64,000 nt of DNA from Bog-756 sp963745955 (GTDB lineage: Bacteria > Actinomycetota > Acidimicrobiia > Acidimicrobiales > RAAP-2): assembly GCA_963745955.1 (NCBI GenBank), contig CAVUZI010000005.1, positions 124,001 to 188,000 on the forward strand, in the 5' to 3' direction. This document shows positions 8,728-16,644 of this stretch, piece after piece. Position 1 is the stretch's first letter. Each line of letters starts with the position of its first letter. A program made the translations under genes and the position numbers. The notes under the pieces are model-generated. The model had not been told where the DNA came from and ran no database searches. It saw nothing but the letters and a program-made list of their open reading frames with translations.

Positions 8728-9504
8728 TCAGGTGTGCCGGCGTCCGGTTCGTTGCCGGATGCCCTGGCGCGCATGCCGGGCTCGCCAGGCCCGGCCCGAC
8801 CGGCTGGACAACTCGCCCTGGCGGCGGGCCCGCCAACGCGACGGTGACGCCGACGTCTTTCGGCCTCCGGAGCGGGTGACGCTGCGCGAACGACGATGCC
8901 GCCGGGGCGTGGCCACCGGGACCGGGGCCTCGGCCATCCGCCAGACCTTGGCGAACCGTCCCACCGCCGTCACCATGGTCAGGGCCAGCATGACCCAGAG
9001 CACCGGGACCAGGAACAGCGGTGACAAGAACCCGATGCCGAGCAGGATCATCCGCTCCGCCCGCTCCATCAGCCCGCCCCTGGCCGAGAGGCCCAGGGAT
9101 TCGGCCTTGGCCCGCTGGTAGGACACCAACGAGGTGGCGCCGAGGACGGCGAAAGGCAACAGGACGAGATGGCCGGGATGGGTCGACACCAGGTACCAGG
9201 CCACCCCGCCGAGGATCAGGGCGTCCGCCACCCGGTCGGTCACCGAATCGAAGAAGGCGCCCCGCACCGACGTCGTGCCCGACGCCTTGGCCACCGGACC
9301 GTCCAACAGGTCGTGGAGACCGGTCAGGATCAACAACACGACGGCCAGATGGAGGTAGCCCATCCCCACCGCCACTGCCGTGGCGGTGGCCGACACGAGC
9401 CCGGTGGCGGTGAGCATGTCGGCGGTGACACCGTACCGATGCAGCCTCTGACCGACGGGACCGGTACTCCGGTCAACCGCACCGCGCCATCGCCCGTCGA
9501 ACAT
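8728..9504 (-). CDS. pgsA: CDP-alcohol phosphatidyltransferase, phosphatidylinositol phosphate synthase type
   Basis: The 258-residue protein carries the CDP-alcohol phosphotransferase motif: DG, then A, then G-x3-D-x3-D, visible in DLLDGPVAKAS and RGAFFDSVTDRVAD. Several membrane helices follow. In actinobacteria the member of this locus joins CDP-diacylglycerol with inositol 1-phosphate, making the phosphatidylinositol phosphate precursor of PIMs. The Arg usual after the DG box is Lys here. The C-terminal 50 residues are very basic. ATG 9504 has a good GGAGGG Shine-Dalgarno sequence about 7 nt upstream. Neighbouring patA and pimA homologues strongly support the assignment over a phosphatidylglycerol-phosphate synthase. 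Confidence 0.88.
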   Translation of the reverse strand: MFDGRWRGAVDRSTGPVGQRLHRYGVTADMLTATGLVSATATAVAVGMGYLHLAVVLLILTGLHDLLDGPVAKASGTTSVRGAFFDSVTDRVADALILGGVAWYLVSTHPGHLVLLPFAVLGATSLVSYQRAKAESLGLSARGGLMERAERMILLGIGFLSPLFLVPVLWVMLALTMVTAVGRFAKVWRMAEAPVPVATPRRHRRSRSVTRSGGRKTSASPSRWRARRQGELSSRSGRAWRARHARQGIRQRTGRRHT

Positions 9505-9529
9505 GAATTCCCTCCAGGAAGCTCGATCA

Positions 9530-9546
9530 ACCCTAGCATCTGCTAG
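9530..9546. promoter_or_regulatory. pgsA promoter region with a 14-bp palindrome
   Basis: CTAGCA-TC-TGCTAG at 9533-9546 is a perfect inverted repeat located 29 nt before the pgsA start. On the minus strand its edge forms TAGGGT (9535-9530), a plausible -10 that would give a leader of about 20 nt containing the pgsA Shine-Dalgarno sequence. It lies between pgsA and a divergent plus-strand gene. An operator role is inferred from position only. Confidence 0.4.
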
Positions 9547-9656
9547 CTGGAGCAAGCAGATGGGAGAGCCACCCCGCCGCCGGTTCCCCCTCGCAGGACT
9601 CGGCTGGTCGAAGGCCGGTAGGATCTCGGGCCTCCGGAGGAAAGGGAGGCGACCGC

Positions 9657-10100
9657 GTGGGGGCAGGCGAAGCGACCGGGGCCGACGAACGGCCGCCATC
9701 GGCGCACCGACCCGCGACGACCGCTCGGCGCCGGACGGTCCGGCCCTCCCGGTGGAGGGACCTGTCGGGTATCGCCATCATCGTGACCGCGCTCGTGTGC
9801 GTGGGCCTCTACTCCGTCCACGAGGCCCGGTTCGACGCCACCCTGGCGGCCCCGGCGGTCGACCGCCAGTACGTGGCCACCTTGGCCAAGGCCACCTGCC
9901 TCCGAACTGTGGCCCGTGAGGTCGTTCCCAGGGGCGCCAAGGTCTACGACACCGGCCGGACCAGGCAGACCCAGCGGACCATCGTCGAGGCGATCATCCT
10001 GTCGGCGGTGCCGACGCCGAAGGCAACCGCCGACTGGACGCTCTCGCTCGTTCGCGGGCGCTGCGCGGGCATCACCATTCACGCGGTGCGCAGACGATGA
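9657..10100 (+). CDS. Small single-pass membrane protein, function unknown
   Basis: The 147-residue product has a basic, Arg/Pro/Ala-rich N-terminus, one hydrophobic segment (LSGIAIIVTALVCVGLYSV, about residues 36-54) and an outer domain of about 90 residues with two Cys. I do not recognise a family. GTG 9657 has a purine-rich GGAGGAAAGGGAGG ribosome-binding region upstream. Its stop codon overlaps the next start by 4 nt (ATGA), so it is translationally coupled to the following large membrane protein and may be its accessory subunit. Confidence 0.7.
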   Translation: MGAGEATGADERPPSAHRPATTARRRTVRPSRWRDLSGIAIIVTALVCVGLYSVHEARFDATLAAPAVDRQYVATLAKATCLRTVAREVVPRGAKVYDTGRTRQTQRTIVEAIILSAVPTPKATADWTLSLVRGRCAGITIHAVRRR

Positions 10101-11671
10101 GCACCGTCGTCGCCCTGGTGGTCCTCTGCGTCCCGGCACTCCTGCCGGCCTTCGTCATCAGCGGGAACTCGCCGACCACCCCGTTCCTCGTCCCGCTCAT
10201 GGGGGCGGCCATGGCGGCCGTCGCCGCCTGTCTCGAGATCGTCGTGGCCGGGTCGCTGGCCGGATGGTTCATCGTCGTGGCCGTGCTGGCCAACGCCGCG
10301 GCAGCCACCTGGTTGGCCATGCACGGCCGCCGGGGTCGCGGCGTGACTTCCGGGGACCGGTCCTCCCCCGCCGAAGAGCTCGGGGATCCCGGTCCACTGT
10401 GGTGGCAGGGAGTCTGCCTGGCCTTCCTCCTGGCGGCCGTGGCGTGGCCCCTCTACGTGCTCAAGACACCGATCGCCAGCTATGACACGGCCGCCGTGTG
10501 GCTGCTCCACGCGGACATGATCTTCGGCGGGCACCACGCCATGATCGACGCGTTCACGAACCCCGCCTACGCCTTCTCCAACCCGGACTACCCACCGTTG
10601 ATCCCGGCAGTCGGCTCGCTGACCTATTCGACGGTCGGCCACATCGACCAACGCCCCGCACTCCAGGTACTCGCCATCGTCAATGCGAGCATGGTCGGGC
10701 TTGTGGCCACCGGCCTCCTTCGGATCGTACCGGCGAACGGCACGCTGGCACGGCGGTGGCTGGCCCTCGTGGTGGCCTGCGGGTTCTGCATCGGCACCTT
10801 CGGCGTCGGCGGCCCCTCGACCGTCGACGGCTCCGCCGACCTGACGTGGGCGGCGGCGGCTCTGGCCGCGGTGGTGTTCGGATTGGTGCTGCCCCGCAGC
10901 GGCCGGACTCTGGCCCTGGCATGGGTGTGCGTCGTGGCCGCGTCCCTGACCAAGAACGAGGGATTCCTGGTCAGCATCGTGATATCGACGCTCATCGCCT
11001 TCCGTTACCTCGGCCCTCCACTCGACGTGGCCACGCTCCGACCCCGGGAACTGCGCGACACGGTCGTCGGCTTCGGGCTCCGGCGATGGGCATGGCTGGC
11101 CGGGGCCGCGGCACTACCGCTCGGTGCAGCCATCATCTGGGCCGGGGCGATCCGCGCCCTCGGCATCACGAGCGACTTCTTCGGTGCCGGGCGCGGGGTG
11201 CAGACATCGGTGCCATCCCGGTTCGACCAGACGGTCCCCGCCCTGGCCATCCACCTCTGGCTGGCGCCAGTCGCCGTGGGTGTCCTGATCCTCGGGACCG
11301 TCGGCTTCCGGCACCAGCGCCAGAGGCTCCGCGTCGCCAGCCCCGCCTGGCTGTGGGTGGTCATCGGCTGGAGCCTGCTGGCGCTGGGCGGAACCTATGT
11401 GTTCGGGGCGTTGCCCATCCACCAGTGGTTGAAGAGCACCTACCGAACCACCGAGTTCGCCCAGGTGTCCCTGCTGGCCAGCGTGGTCATCTGGTCGTTC
11501 GTGGTCATGGCGGCGGGCGTCCGGTCGGACCCGCCGGCAGCGACGGCACGAGCGGCCGAGGGCGTGCGGTCGCCGGCCGACGTGAGCCCGGCCGCCGGGA
11601 GTGGGACCACGAGCCCCGGTCCGACCCGGATCCCGAGGAGCGTGAGGCGGTGCCGGCCGAGTCGGTCATGA
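10097..11671 (+). CDS. Polytopic membrane protein, possible GT-C-type glycosyltransferase
   Basis: The 524-residue protein has about 10-12 hydrophobic segments. An extracytoplasmic loop after the third or fourth helix contains YDTAAVWLLHADMIF and SNPDYPPLIPAVGSL. A loop with Asp followed by a Pro-Pro-Leu-Pro-like segment resembles polyprenyl-phosphate-dependent GT-C transferases such as the ArnT/RgtA group, but I cannot confirm the catalytic acid. The first ATG overlaps the preceding small membrane protein stop. The tail after about residue 465 is soluble and Ser/Pro/Ala-rich. It is convergent with a second large membrane protein. Function is inferred from topology only. Confidence 0.65.
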   Translation: MSTVVALVVLCVPALLPAFVISGNSPTTPFLVPLMGAAMAAVAACLEIVVAGSLAGWFIVVAVLANAAAATWLAMHGRRGRGVTSGDRSSPAEELGDPGPLWWQGVCLAFLLAAVAWPLYVLKTPIASYDTAAVWLLHADMIFGGHHAMIDAFTNPAYAFSNPDYPPLIPAVGSLTYSTVGHIDQRPALQVLAIVNASMVGLVATGLLRIVPANGTLARRWLALVVACGFCIGTFGVGGPSTVDGSADLTWAAAALAAVVFGLVLPRSGRTLALAWVCVVAASLTKNEGFLVSIVISTLIAFRYLGPPLDVATLRPRELRDTVVGFGLRRWAWLAGAAALPLGAAIIWAGAIRALGITSDFFGAGRGVQTSVPSRFDQTVPALAIHLWLAPVAVGVLILGTVGFRHQRQRLRVASPAWLWVVIGWSLLALGGTYVFGALPIHQWLKSTYRTTEFAQVSLLASVVIWSFVVMAAGVRSDPPAATARAAEGVRSPADVSPAAGSGTTSPGPTRIPRSVRRCRPSRS

Positions 11672-11714
11672 GGGCCGCTGCCGACCGGTGGACCGGACGC
11701 TCCCCCACCCGGTC

Positions 11715-13235
11715 CTAGAAACCACTGGTCAAACGCTGCACGGACCTCTCGAACCGGTGGTAGTCGTTCCGTTGGACGCTCGACCACGACGTTTTGGGCG
11801 CCACGGCCAGCCCCACGTTGACCACCATCCCGTAGGTCCCGAGGGCGATCACGATGGCAACGACGGCCACCCGGACCCTTCTCGATCGGCGCTCGGCCCG
11901 TTCCCACAAGAAGACGGTGCCGATGGCGCTGCCCAACACGAGGAGGAGCAGGAAATCGGCCAGGTACCGATTGGAGAGCGAACCGAAGAGGAGCACGCCG
12001 GCGGTACCGACCCCTGCCGCGATCAACAGCAGACGGAACGCGCCGGCAACCTGACCGGCGCGGCGCCTGAACGCACTCACGATTCCGACCAAGCTGAGCG
12101 CCAGCAACAACGGCATCGTCGCCGTGACACCCGAGGAGGGAAAGATGAAGTCGAACTTCACGCCACCGAAGGGCTTCACCGGAAGGTAGGGAAGGGCGAC
12201 CCAGGGGAAGATGTGGGTGAACCGCACTCCTCTCGGCGCGAAGTAGACCCACAACGTCGTGGGGAGGTAGACGAAGTCGAAGTAGCGCCCCCCGTTGATA
12301 CGGCTCTGGTGATGGATCTGGTAGGCCACGTAGTCGTTGAGCGGCAACCCGAAGAAGGTGCCGAACTTCAACCAGTTCACCGCACACCCGGCGGCTACCG
12401 CGACGACAGCGACCCCGAGCACCGGAAGCCACCATCGGCGGTTCTCTTCCCCGGCTCGTCCGATGGCGAACCACCCCGCCACGAGCACGGCGCCGAGCAC
12501 ACAGGCATAGCCGTCGGTGAGGCGGGTGAGGTTACAGGCCGCGATGAACAGTGCAGAGATGATCACCCCGCGCCACGAAGGCCGTTCGAGGACACCGAGA
12601 AGGGCCAAGAACGCGCCCACCGACAGGGCCACCCCCCAGGCCGCGTCCTCCGAGTACACGTAGGGGTTGGAGCCCAGATAGATGAGCACGGAACCACTGA
12701 GCACCGAGGCCACGAGGACCCCGAACACGGTCGCCTCGGCTCGCCCCAGCTGGACGCTTCCCCGCACCATGATTCGGACGCGCCAGAAGAGCATGGAGAT
12801 GAACACTGCGGTGAGCACCCACGACAACAGGAGCGAGAGGGCGGTCAGCCTCCCGTCGAAGCGATGGGTCACGAGCAGAACCGGTATGCGCAGCAGCGAG
12901 GGGAACACGCCGAAGTAGGTGTAGGCGTGTCCGTCGTGGATCCATGCCTCGCGTTGCAGCGGAGCCCTGGGCACATACAGGTGCCCGGCCATGATGGCCC
13001 TCGCCTGAAGGTCGTAGAAATTGGCGGTGAAGACGGTCCCGTAGACGGTACGCAACAGGTTGGGCCGTTTGCCCCAATCGACGAAGAGAACCCACACGTA
13101 CGGAACGGCCGCCACCACGGCCCCGGTCGTCACCGCCCACGTGAAACGTCGACGACCGAGCCGGTCGGCGGTGGGCGGCGACATGGCGTCGGGTGCACCA
13201 CGCTCGTCGACTCGGGCCACCGCCTCGGTCACCAC
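11715..13235 (-). CDS. Polytopic membrane protein, possible GT-C-type glycosyltransferase or flippase-like
   Basis: The 506-residue product has about 11 predicted membrane spans. Its large first external loop (residues 60-110) contains ANFYDLQARAIMAGHLYVP and HDGHAYTYFGVFPSLLRIP, resembling the substrate loop of uncharacterised actinobacterial GT-C glycosyltransferases. I cannot identify the lipid-linked substrate. Candidate starts are GTG 13235, GTG 13232 and ATG 13184; the first hydrophobic segment starts near residue 33 of the longest form. It converges on the other large membrane protein with 43 nt between the stops, so the two may act on the same envelope glycan. They interrupt the usual thrS-HIT-pgsA order. 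Confidence 0.65.
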   Translation of the reverse strand: MVTEAVARVDERGAPDAMSPPTADRLGRRRFTWAVTTGAVVAAVPYVWVLFVDWGKRPNLLRTVYGTVFTANFYDLQARAIMAGHLYVPRAPLQREAWIHDGHAYTYFGVFPSLLRIPVLLVTHRFDGRLTALSLLLSWVLTAVFISMLFWRVRIMVRGSVQLGRAEATVFGVLVASVLSGSVLIYLGSNPYVYSEDAAWGVALSVGAFLALLGVLERPSWRGVIISALFIAACNLTRLTDGYACVLGAVLVAGWFAIGRAGEENRRWWLPVLGVAVVAVAAGCAVNWLKFGTFFGLPLNDYVAYQIHHQSRINGGRYFDFVYLPTTLWVYFAPRGVRFTHIFPWVALPYLPVKPFGGVKFDFIFPSSGVTATMPLLLALSLVGIVSAFRRRAGQVAGAFRLLLIAAGVGTAGVLLFGSLSNRYLADFLLLLVLGSAIGTVFLWERAERRSRRVRVAVVAIVIALGTYGMVVNVGLAVAPKTSWSSVQRNDYHRFERSVQRLTSGF

Positions 13236-13428
13236 GATGCGGCCCCATTCACTGCCCCCGCCACGTCCGCCATGACGGCTTCGGCGACCTCGACACGCAA
13301 GGTCATCGCCTCCGGCGGCGCGGTCTGCGGCGCGGTCGTCTGCGCCTCACCGCTCTCGAGCCCCACCCGAATGCACGGAGCCAACGTTACAGCGAGGGCA
13401 CCGCGCCGGCAGGATGCGAGGTCCGCCC

Positions 13429-13881
13429 CTAGAGCACCAAGGGCTTGATCGGGGCCATGATCAACTCGGGATCCGTCTTCCAGTCCACCCCGGGCACGTC
13501 GATGTACAGCTCGATCTCGTTGCCGTCCGGATCGAGGATGTAGAGGCTGTGGGTCACCGTGTGGTCGCTGGCTCCCACGATGCTCACACCGGCCTGCTCG
13601 AGGCGGACCACCGCCTCCCGCAGTTCGTCGTCGCTCTCGCCGATCTTGAGGCCGAAGTGGTACAGGCCGAGGTGACGTCCCCGGGGCTGGGGCGCCGCCC
13701 CCTCCCCCACCTCGATGAGCAGGAGCTCGTGGTGGGTGCGGCCCGACGAGAAGGCGGCAGCGGGAACGCCGAGGGTGTCAGGGAACACCGGATCCCATCC
13801 GAGGACCTGGCCGTAGAAGGCCGCCGAGCGCTCGAGATCCTTCACGTAGAGCACCAGGTGCCCGAGTTCTTTGACCTGCAT
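13429..13881 (-). CDS. VOC-family (glyoxalase/extradiol dioxygenase fold) protein
   Basis: The 150-residue protein carries two beta-alpha-beta-beta-beta modules: HLVLYVKDLERSAAFYGQVL at the start, and GVSIVGASDHTVTHSLYILD with DPDGNEIELYID near residues 105-125. Metal-ligand candidates are His9, His65 (GLYHFGLK region), His102-106 and the Glu of NEIELY. The layout resembles catechol 2,3-dioxygenase-like or glyoxalase-like enzymes. ATG 13881 was chosen because the domain begins right after MQVKELG and an upstream in-frame extension is repetitive low-quality sequence. It stands between the membrane-protein gene and the HIT gene; the substrate cannot be told. Confidence 0.85.
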   Translation of the reverse strand: MQVKELGHLVLYVKDLERSAAFYGQVLGWDPVFPDTLGVPAAAFSSGRTHHELLLIEVGEGAAPQPRGRHLGLYHFGLKIGESDDELREAVVRLEQAGVSIVGASDHTVTHSLYILDPDGNEIELYIDVPGVDWKTDPELIMAPIKPLVL

Positions 13882-14038
13882 CCCCACTCCCGTCTCTGTC
13901 GACCTCGGCCCATTCCCGCGGCTTGCGTTTCCCGCGGCTTGCGTTGTCCGGCCGGGCGGCCACCGCCCTCGCCACCACTCCATCCCGTCAACGCCGGCGG
14001 TCGCGGTTCGATTCCTGGCCGCTACGGCTCGCCGCGAC

Positions 14039-14570
14039 TCACTCGGGCCACACCCGGTGGAGTCGTTGCCAGGTGACGGCCAGGGTTTCGGGGAGCACCC
14101 GCGTCCCGGCCACCGTGGTCATGAAGTTGGTGTCACCCACCCAGCGGGGCACCGCATGCAGATGGAGGTGCCTCGGGATGCCCGCCCCGGCCGCCTCCCC
14201 CAGATTGGCACCCAGGTTGATCCCTTCGGGGCCGAACGCCTCTTCGAGTGCAGCCACCCCCCGTCTCAGCACCGACCACATCTCGGTGCCCTCTTCGTCG
14301 GTGAGCCGCGCCGAGCGAGCCCACATGGCGGTTGGGTACCACCATCAGGTGGCCGGAGGCATAGGGATAGGCGTTGAGGACGGCGAGTGTGAGGTCTCCC
14401 CGCCAGAGGACCCCGTTGTCGGCCGACGGCGGCCCGCTGGCCACGATCCGGCAGAAGACGCACCGGGCGGGGTCGTCCCCCGGATGGTCGGGGGCGGCGG
14501 TGCGCACCGGCGAGGCCACCGTGGTGACGTACTCGCTCCGCCATCCCGCCCACAGGATGTCGAGGGTCAC
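14039..14570 (-). CDS. HIT-family nucleotide hydrolase/AP4A phosphorylase-like (frameshifted)
   Basis: This is a histidine-triad protein of about 177 residues after correction. The N-terminus LDILWAGWRSEYV and the zinc-site-like CVFCRIV, typical of the actinobacterial HIT protein next to thrS, are in one frame up to VVPNRHV. The remainder, with the catalytic triad HLHLHAVPRW, is in another. Removing one G near 14333 gives the continuous HVARSARLTDEEGTEMW. HIT enzymes of this branch cleave dinucleoside polyphosphates or nucleotidyl amides. GTG 14570 overlaps the thrS TGA (GTGA), so translation is coupled. The thrS-HIT-pgsA order is conserved in Mycobacterium; here about 4.5 kb of inserted genes separates HIT from pgsA. 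Confidence 0.9.
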
Positions 14571-16555
14571 GGACCGGATTCGGGCAGGCGCCGCTCGGCG
14601 ATCTCCCGCTCGAGCATGTCGGTGAACTCGGTCAGTTCCACATCCCGTTCGGGGCGATCGCTGCCCCGACGGGCGACCCCGACGGTGCCGGAATTCATGT
14701 CGTCGTCCCCCACCACCAGGATGTAGGGGACTTTGAGCACCTTGGCCTTGCGGATCCGCGCTCCGAGCTTCTCGTCGGCCGGGTCGACCGTCACCCGGGC
14801 CCCGACCGCCCGCAGCCGGTCCGCCACCTTGTGGGCGTACTGCTCGTGGTCGTCGCGCACTCCGAGGACACGCACCTGTTCGGGCGACAGCCAGGTGGGG
14901 AGTGCCCCGGCGTAATGCTCGAGCAGGATGGCGAAGAAACGCTCCACCGATCCGAAGAGGGCCCGGTGGATCATGATCGGGAGGTGCCGGACGTTGTCGG
15001 ACCCGATGTACTCGGCCCCGAAACGCTGGGGTGTCTGGAAATCCAACTGGATGGTGGACATCTGGTGGGTCCGACCGATGGCGTCGCGTGCCTGCACGGA
15101 GATCTTCGGTCCGTAGAAGGCACCGCCGCCTTCGTCCATTCGCAGTTCGAGGCCCATCGACAAGGCGGTCGCCCGCAGCATCTCGGTCGCCTCGTCCCAC
15201 TCCTCCATCGTTCCCACGGCCTTGCCCTCGGGCCGGGTCGACAGCTCGAGATAGAACTCCTCCAGCCCGAAATCGCGGAGCAGCGAGAGCACGAAGGTCA
15301 GCGTGGTGTGGAGCTCGCCCGCCATCTGTTCGCGGGTGCAGAAGATGTGGGCGTCGTCCTGGGTCATGCCCCGCACCCGGGTCAGCCCGTGCACGACACC
15401 GGACTTCTCGTACCGGTAGACGGATCCGAACTCGAAGAGCCGGAGGGGGAGCTCCCGGTAGGAACGCTGGCTGCTCTTGAAGATGAGGACGTGGAACGGG
15501 CAGTTCATCGGCTTCAGGTAGTAGGTCTGGCCGCCGTCGACCTCCATGGGAGGGAACATCCCTTCGGCGAACCACTCGAGATGGCCCGAGGTCTGGAACA
15601 GATCCGCCTTGGAGATGTGCGGTGTGGTCACGAACTCATAGCCCGCGGCGCGGTGGCGCTGATAGGAGTAGTCCTCCATCAGACGGCGGACGGTGCCCCC
15701 CTTCGGATGGAAGACGGCCAGGCCCGAGCCGATCTCCTCGGGAAACGAGAAGAGATCGAGCTCGGCACCGAGCTTGCGGTGGTCGCGGCGCTCCGCCTCC
15801 TCCAGGCGGTGGAGGTGCTCGGCCAGCGCCTTGTCCGACTCCCACGCCGTGCCGTAGATGCGCTGGAGCTGCTGGCGCTTCTCGTCGCCACGCCAGTAGG
15901 CCCCGGCCACCCGCATGAGGGCGAAGTGCCCGAGCCGCATGGTGGAGGGGACGTGAGGGCCGCGGCACAGGTCGGTGAAGGCGGGCGAGTTCCAGTACGT
16001 GGACACGGGCTCCACGCCGCCGGCGTCGGCGGCGGCATCCACCTCGTCGTGACCGGCCCCGACCGCCTCGATGATCTCCTGTTTGAACGGTTGGTCGGCG
16101 AAGAGGGCCAGGCCCTCCTCGATGGTGTGCACGTGACGGACGAAGGGCTGGTCCTCGGCCATGATCTCGCGCATGGCGGCCTCGATGCGCCCGAGGTCGT
16201 CATCGCTGAAGTGGGCACCACCGGGAAGCTCGAAGTCGTAGTAGAAGCCGTCCTCGATGACCGGGCCGATGGCATAGTGCGCCCCCGGCCACAGCCGGAG
16301 CACGGCCTGGGCCAGCACATGGGCGGTCGAGTGACGGAGCACGGCCCGCCCGGCCTCGGTGTCGGAGGTGATCACGGCCACGCTGACGCCGTCGGGCAGG
16401 GGTGTGTCCAGATCCACTTCGATCCCGTCGAAGGTGGCGGCGACGGCCGCCTTGGCCAGGCGTGGGCCGATGCTCTCGGCGAACTGGTAGGCGGTCGTGC
16501 CCTCTTCGAACTCCTTGGTCGAGCCATCGGGAAGCCGGACGGTGACGACTGCCAT
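14567..16555 (-). CDS. thrS: Threonyl-tRNA synthetase
   Basis: The 662-residue class II aminoacyl-tRNA synthetase charges tRNA-Thr. Domains in order: TGS (MAVVTVRLPDGSTKEFEEG, residues 1-60), the editing/SAD domain with RHSTAHVLAQAVLRLWPGA and HXXXH-type ligands, the catalytic core, and an anticodon-binding domain from about residue 555 (VRVLGVRDDHEQYAHKVADR). Active-site zinc ligands appear as Cys in YLKPMNCPFHV, His in GMTQDDAHIFC and His in LPIMIHRALFGS. ATG 16555 has GAGAAAGG upstream, whereas the long in-frame upstream extension does not look coding. The HIT gene overlaps its stop by 4 nt. Confidence 0.98.
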   Translation of the reverse strand: MAVVTVRLPDGSTKEFEEGTTAYQFAESIGPRLAKAAVAATFDGIEVDLDTPLPDGVSVAVITSDTEAGRAVLRHSTAHVLAQAVLRLWPGAHYAIGPVIEDGFYYDFELPGGAHFSDDDLGRIEAAMREIMAEDQPFVRHVHTIEEGLALFADQPFKQEIIEAVGAGHDEVDAAADAGGVEPVSTYWNSPAFTDLCRGPHVPSTMRLGHFALMRVAGAYWRGDEKRQQLQRIYGTAWESDKALAEHLHRLEEAERRDHRKLGAELDLFSFPEEIGSGLAVFHPKGGTVRRLMEDYSYQRHRAAGYEFVTTPHISKADLFQTSGHLEWFAEGMFPPMEVDGGQTYYLKPMNCPFHVLIFKSSQRSYRELPLRLFEFGSVYRYEKSGVVHGLTRVRGMTQDDAHIFCTREQMAGELHTTLTFVLSLLRDFGLEEFYLELSTRPEGKAVGTMEEWDEATEMLRATALSMGLELRMDEGGGAFYGPKISVQARDAIGRTHQMSTIQLDFQTPQRFGAEYIGSDNVRHLPIMIHRALFGSVERFFAILLEHYAGALPTWLSPEQVRVLGVRDDHEQYAHKVADRLRAVGARVTVDPADEKLGARIRKAKVLKVPYILVVGDDDMNSGTVGVARRGSDRPERDVELTEFTDMLEREIAERRLPESGP

Positions 16556-16644
16556 GGGTTTGCCTTTCTCGGTCCGGGGTGGAGCGCCTGTCGGGATGGG
16601 CACCCGAGAGGGCCCGACGCGGTCGGCAGAGCGCGGTGACGGAA

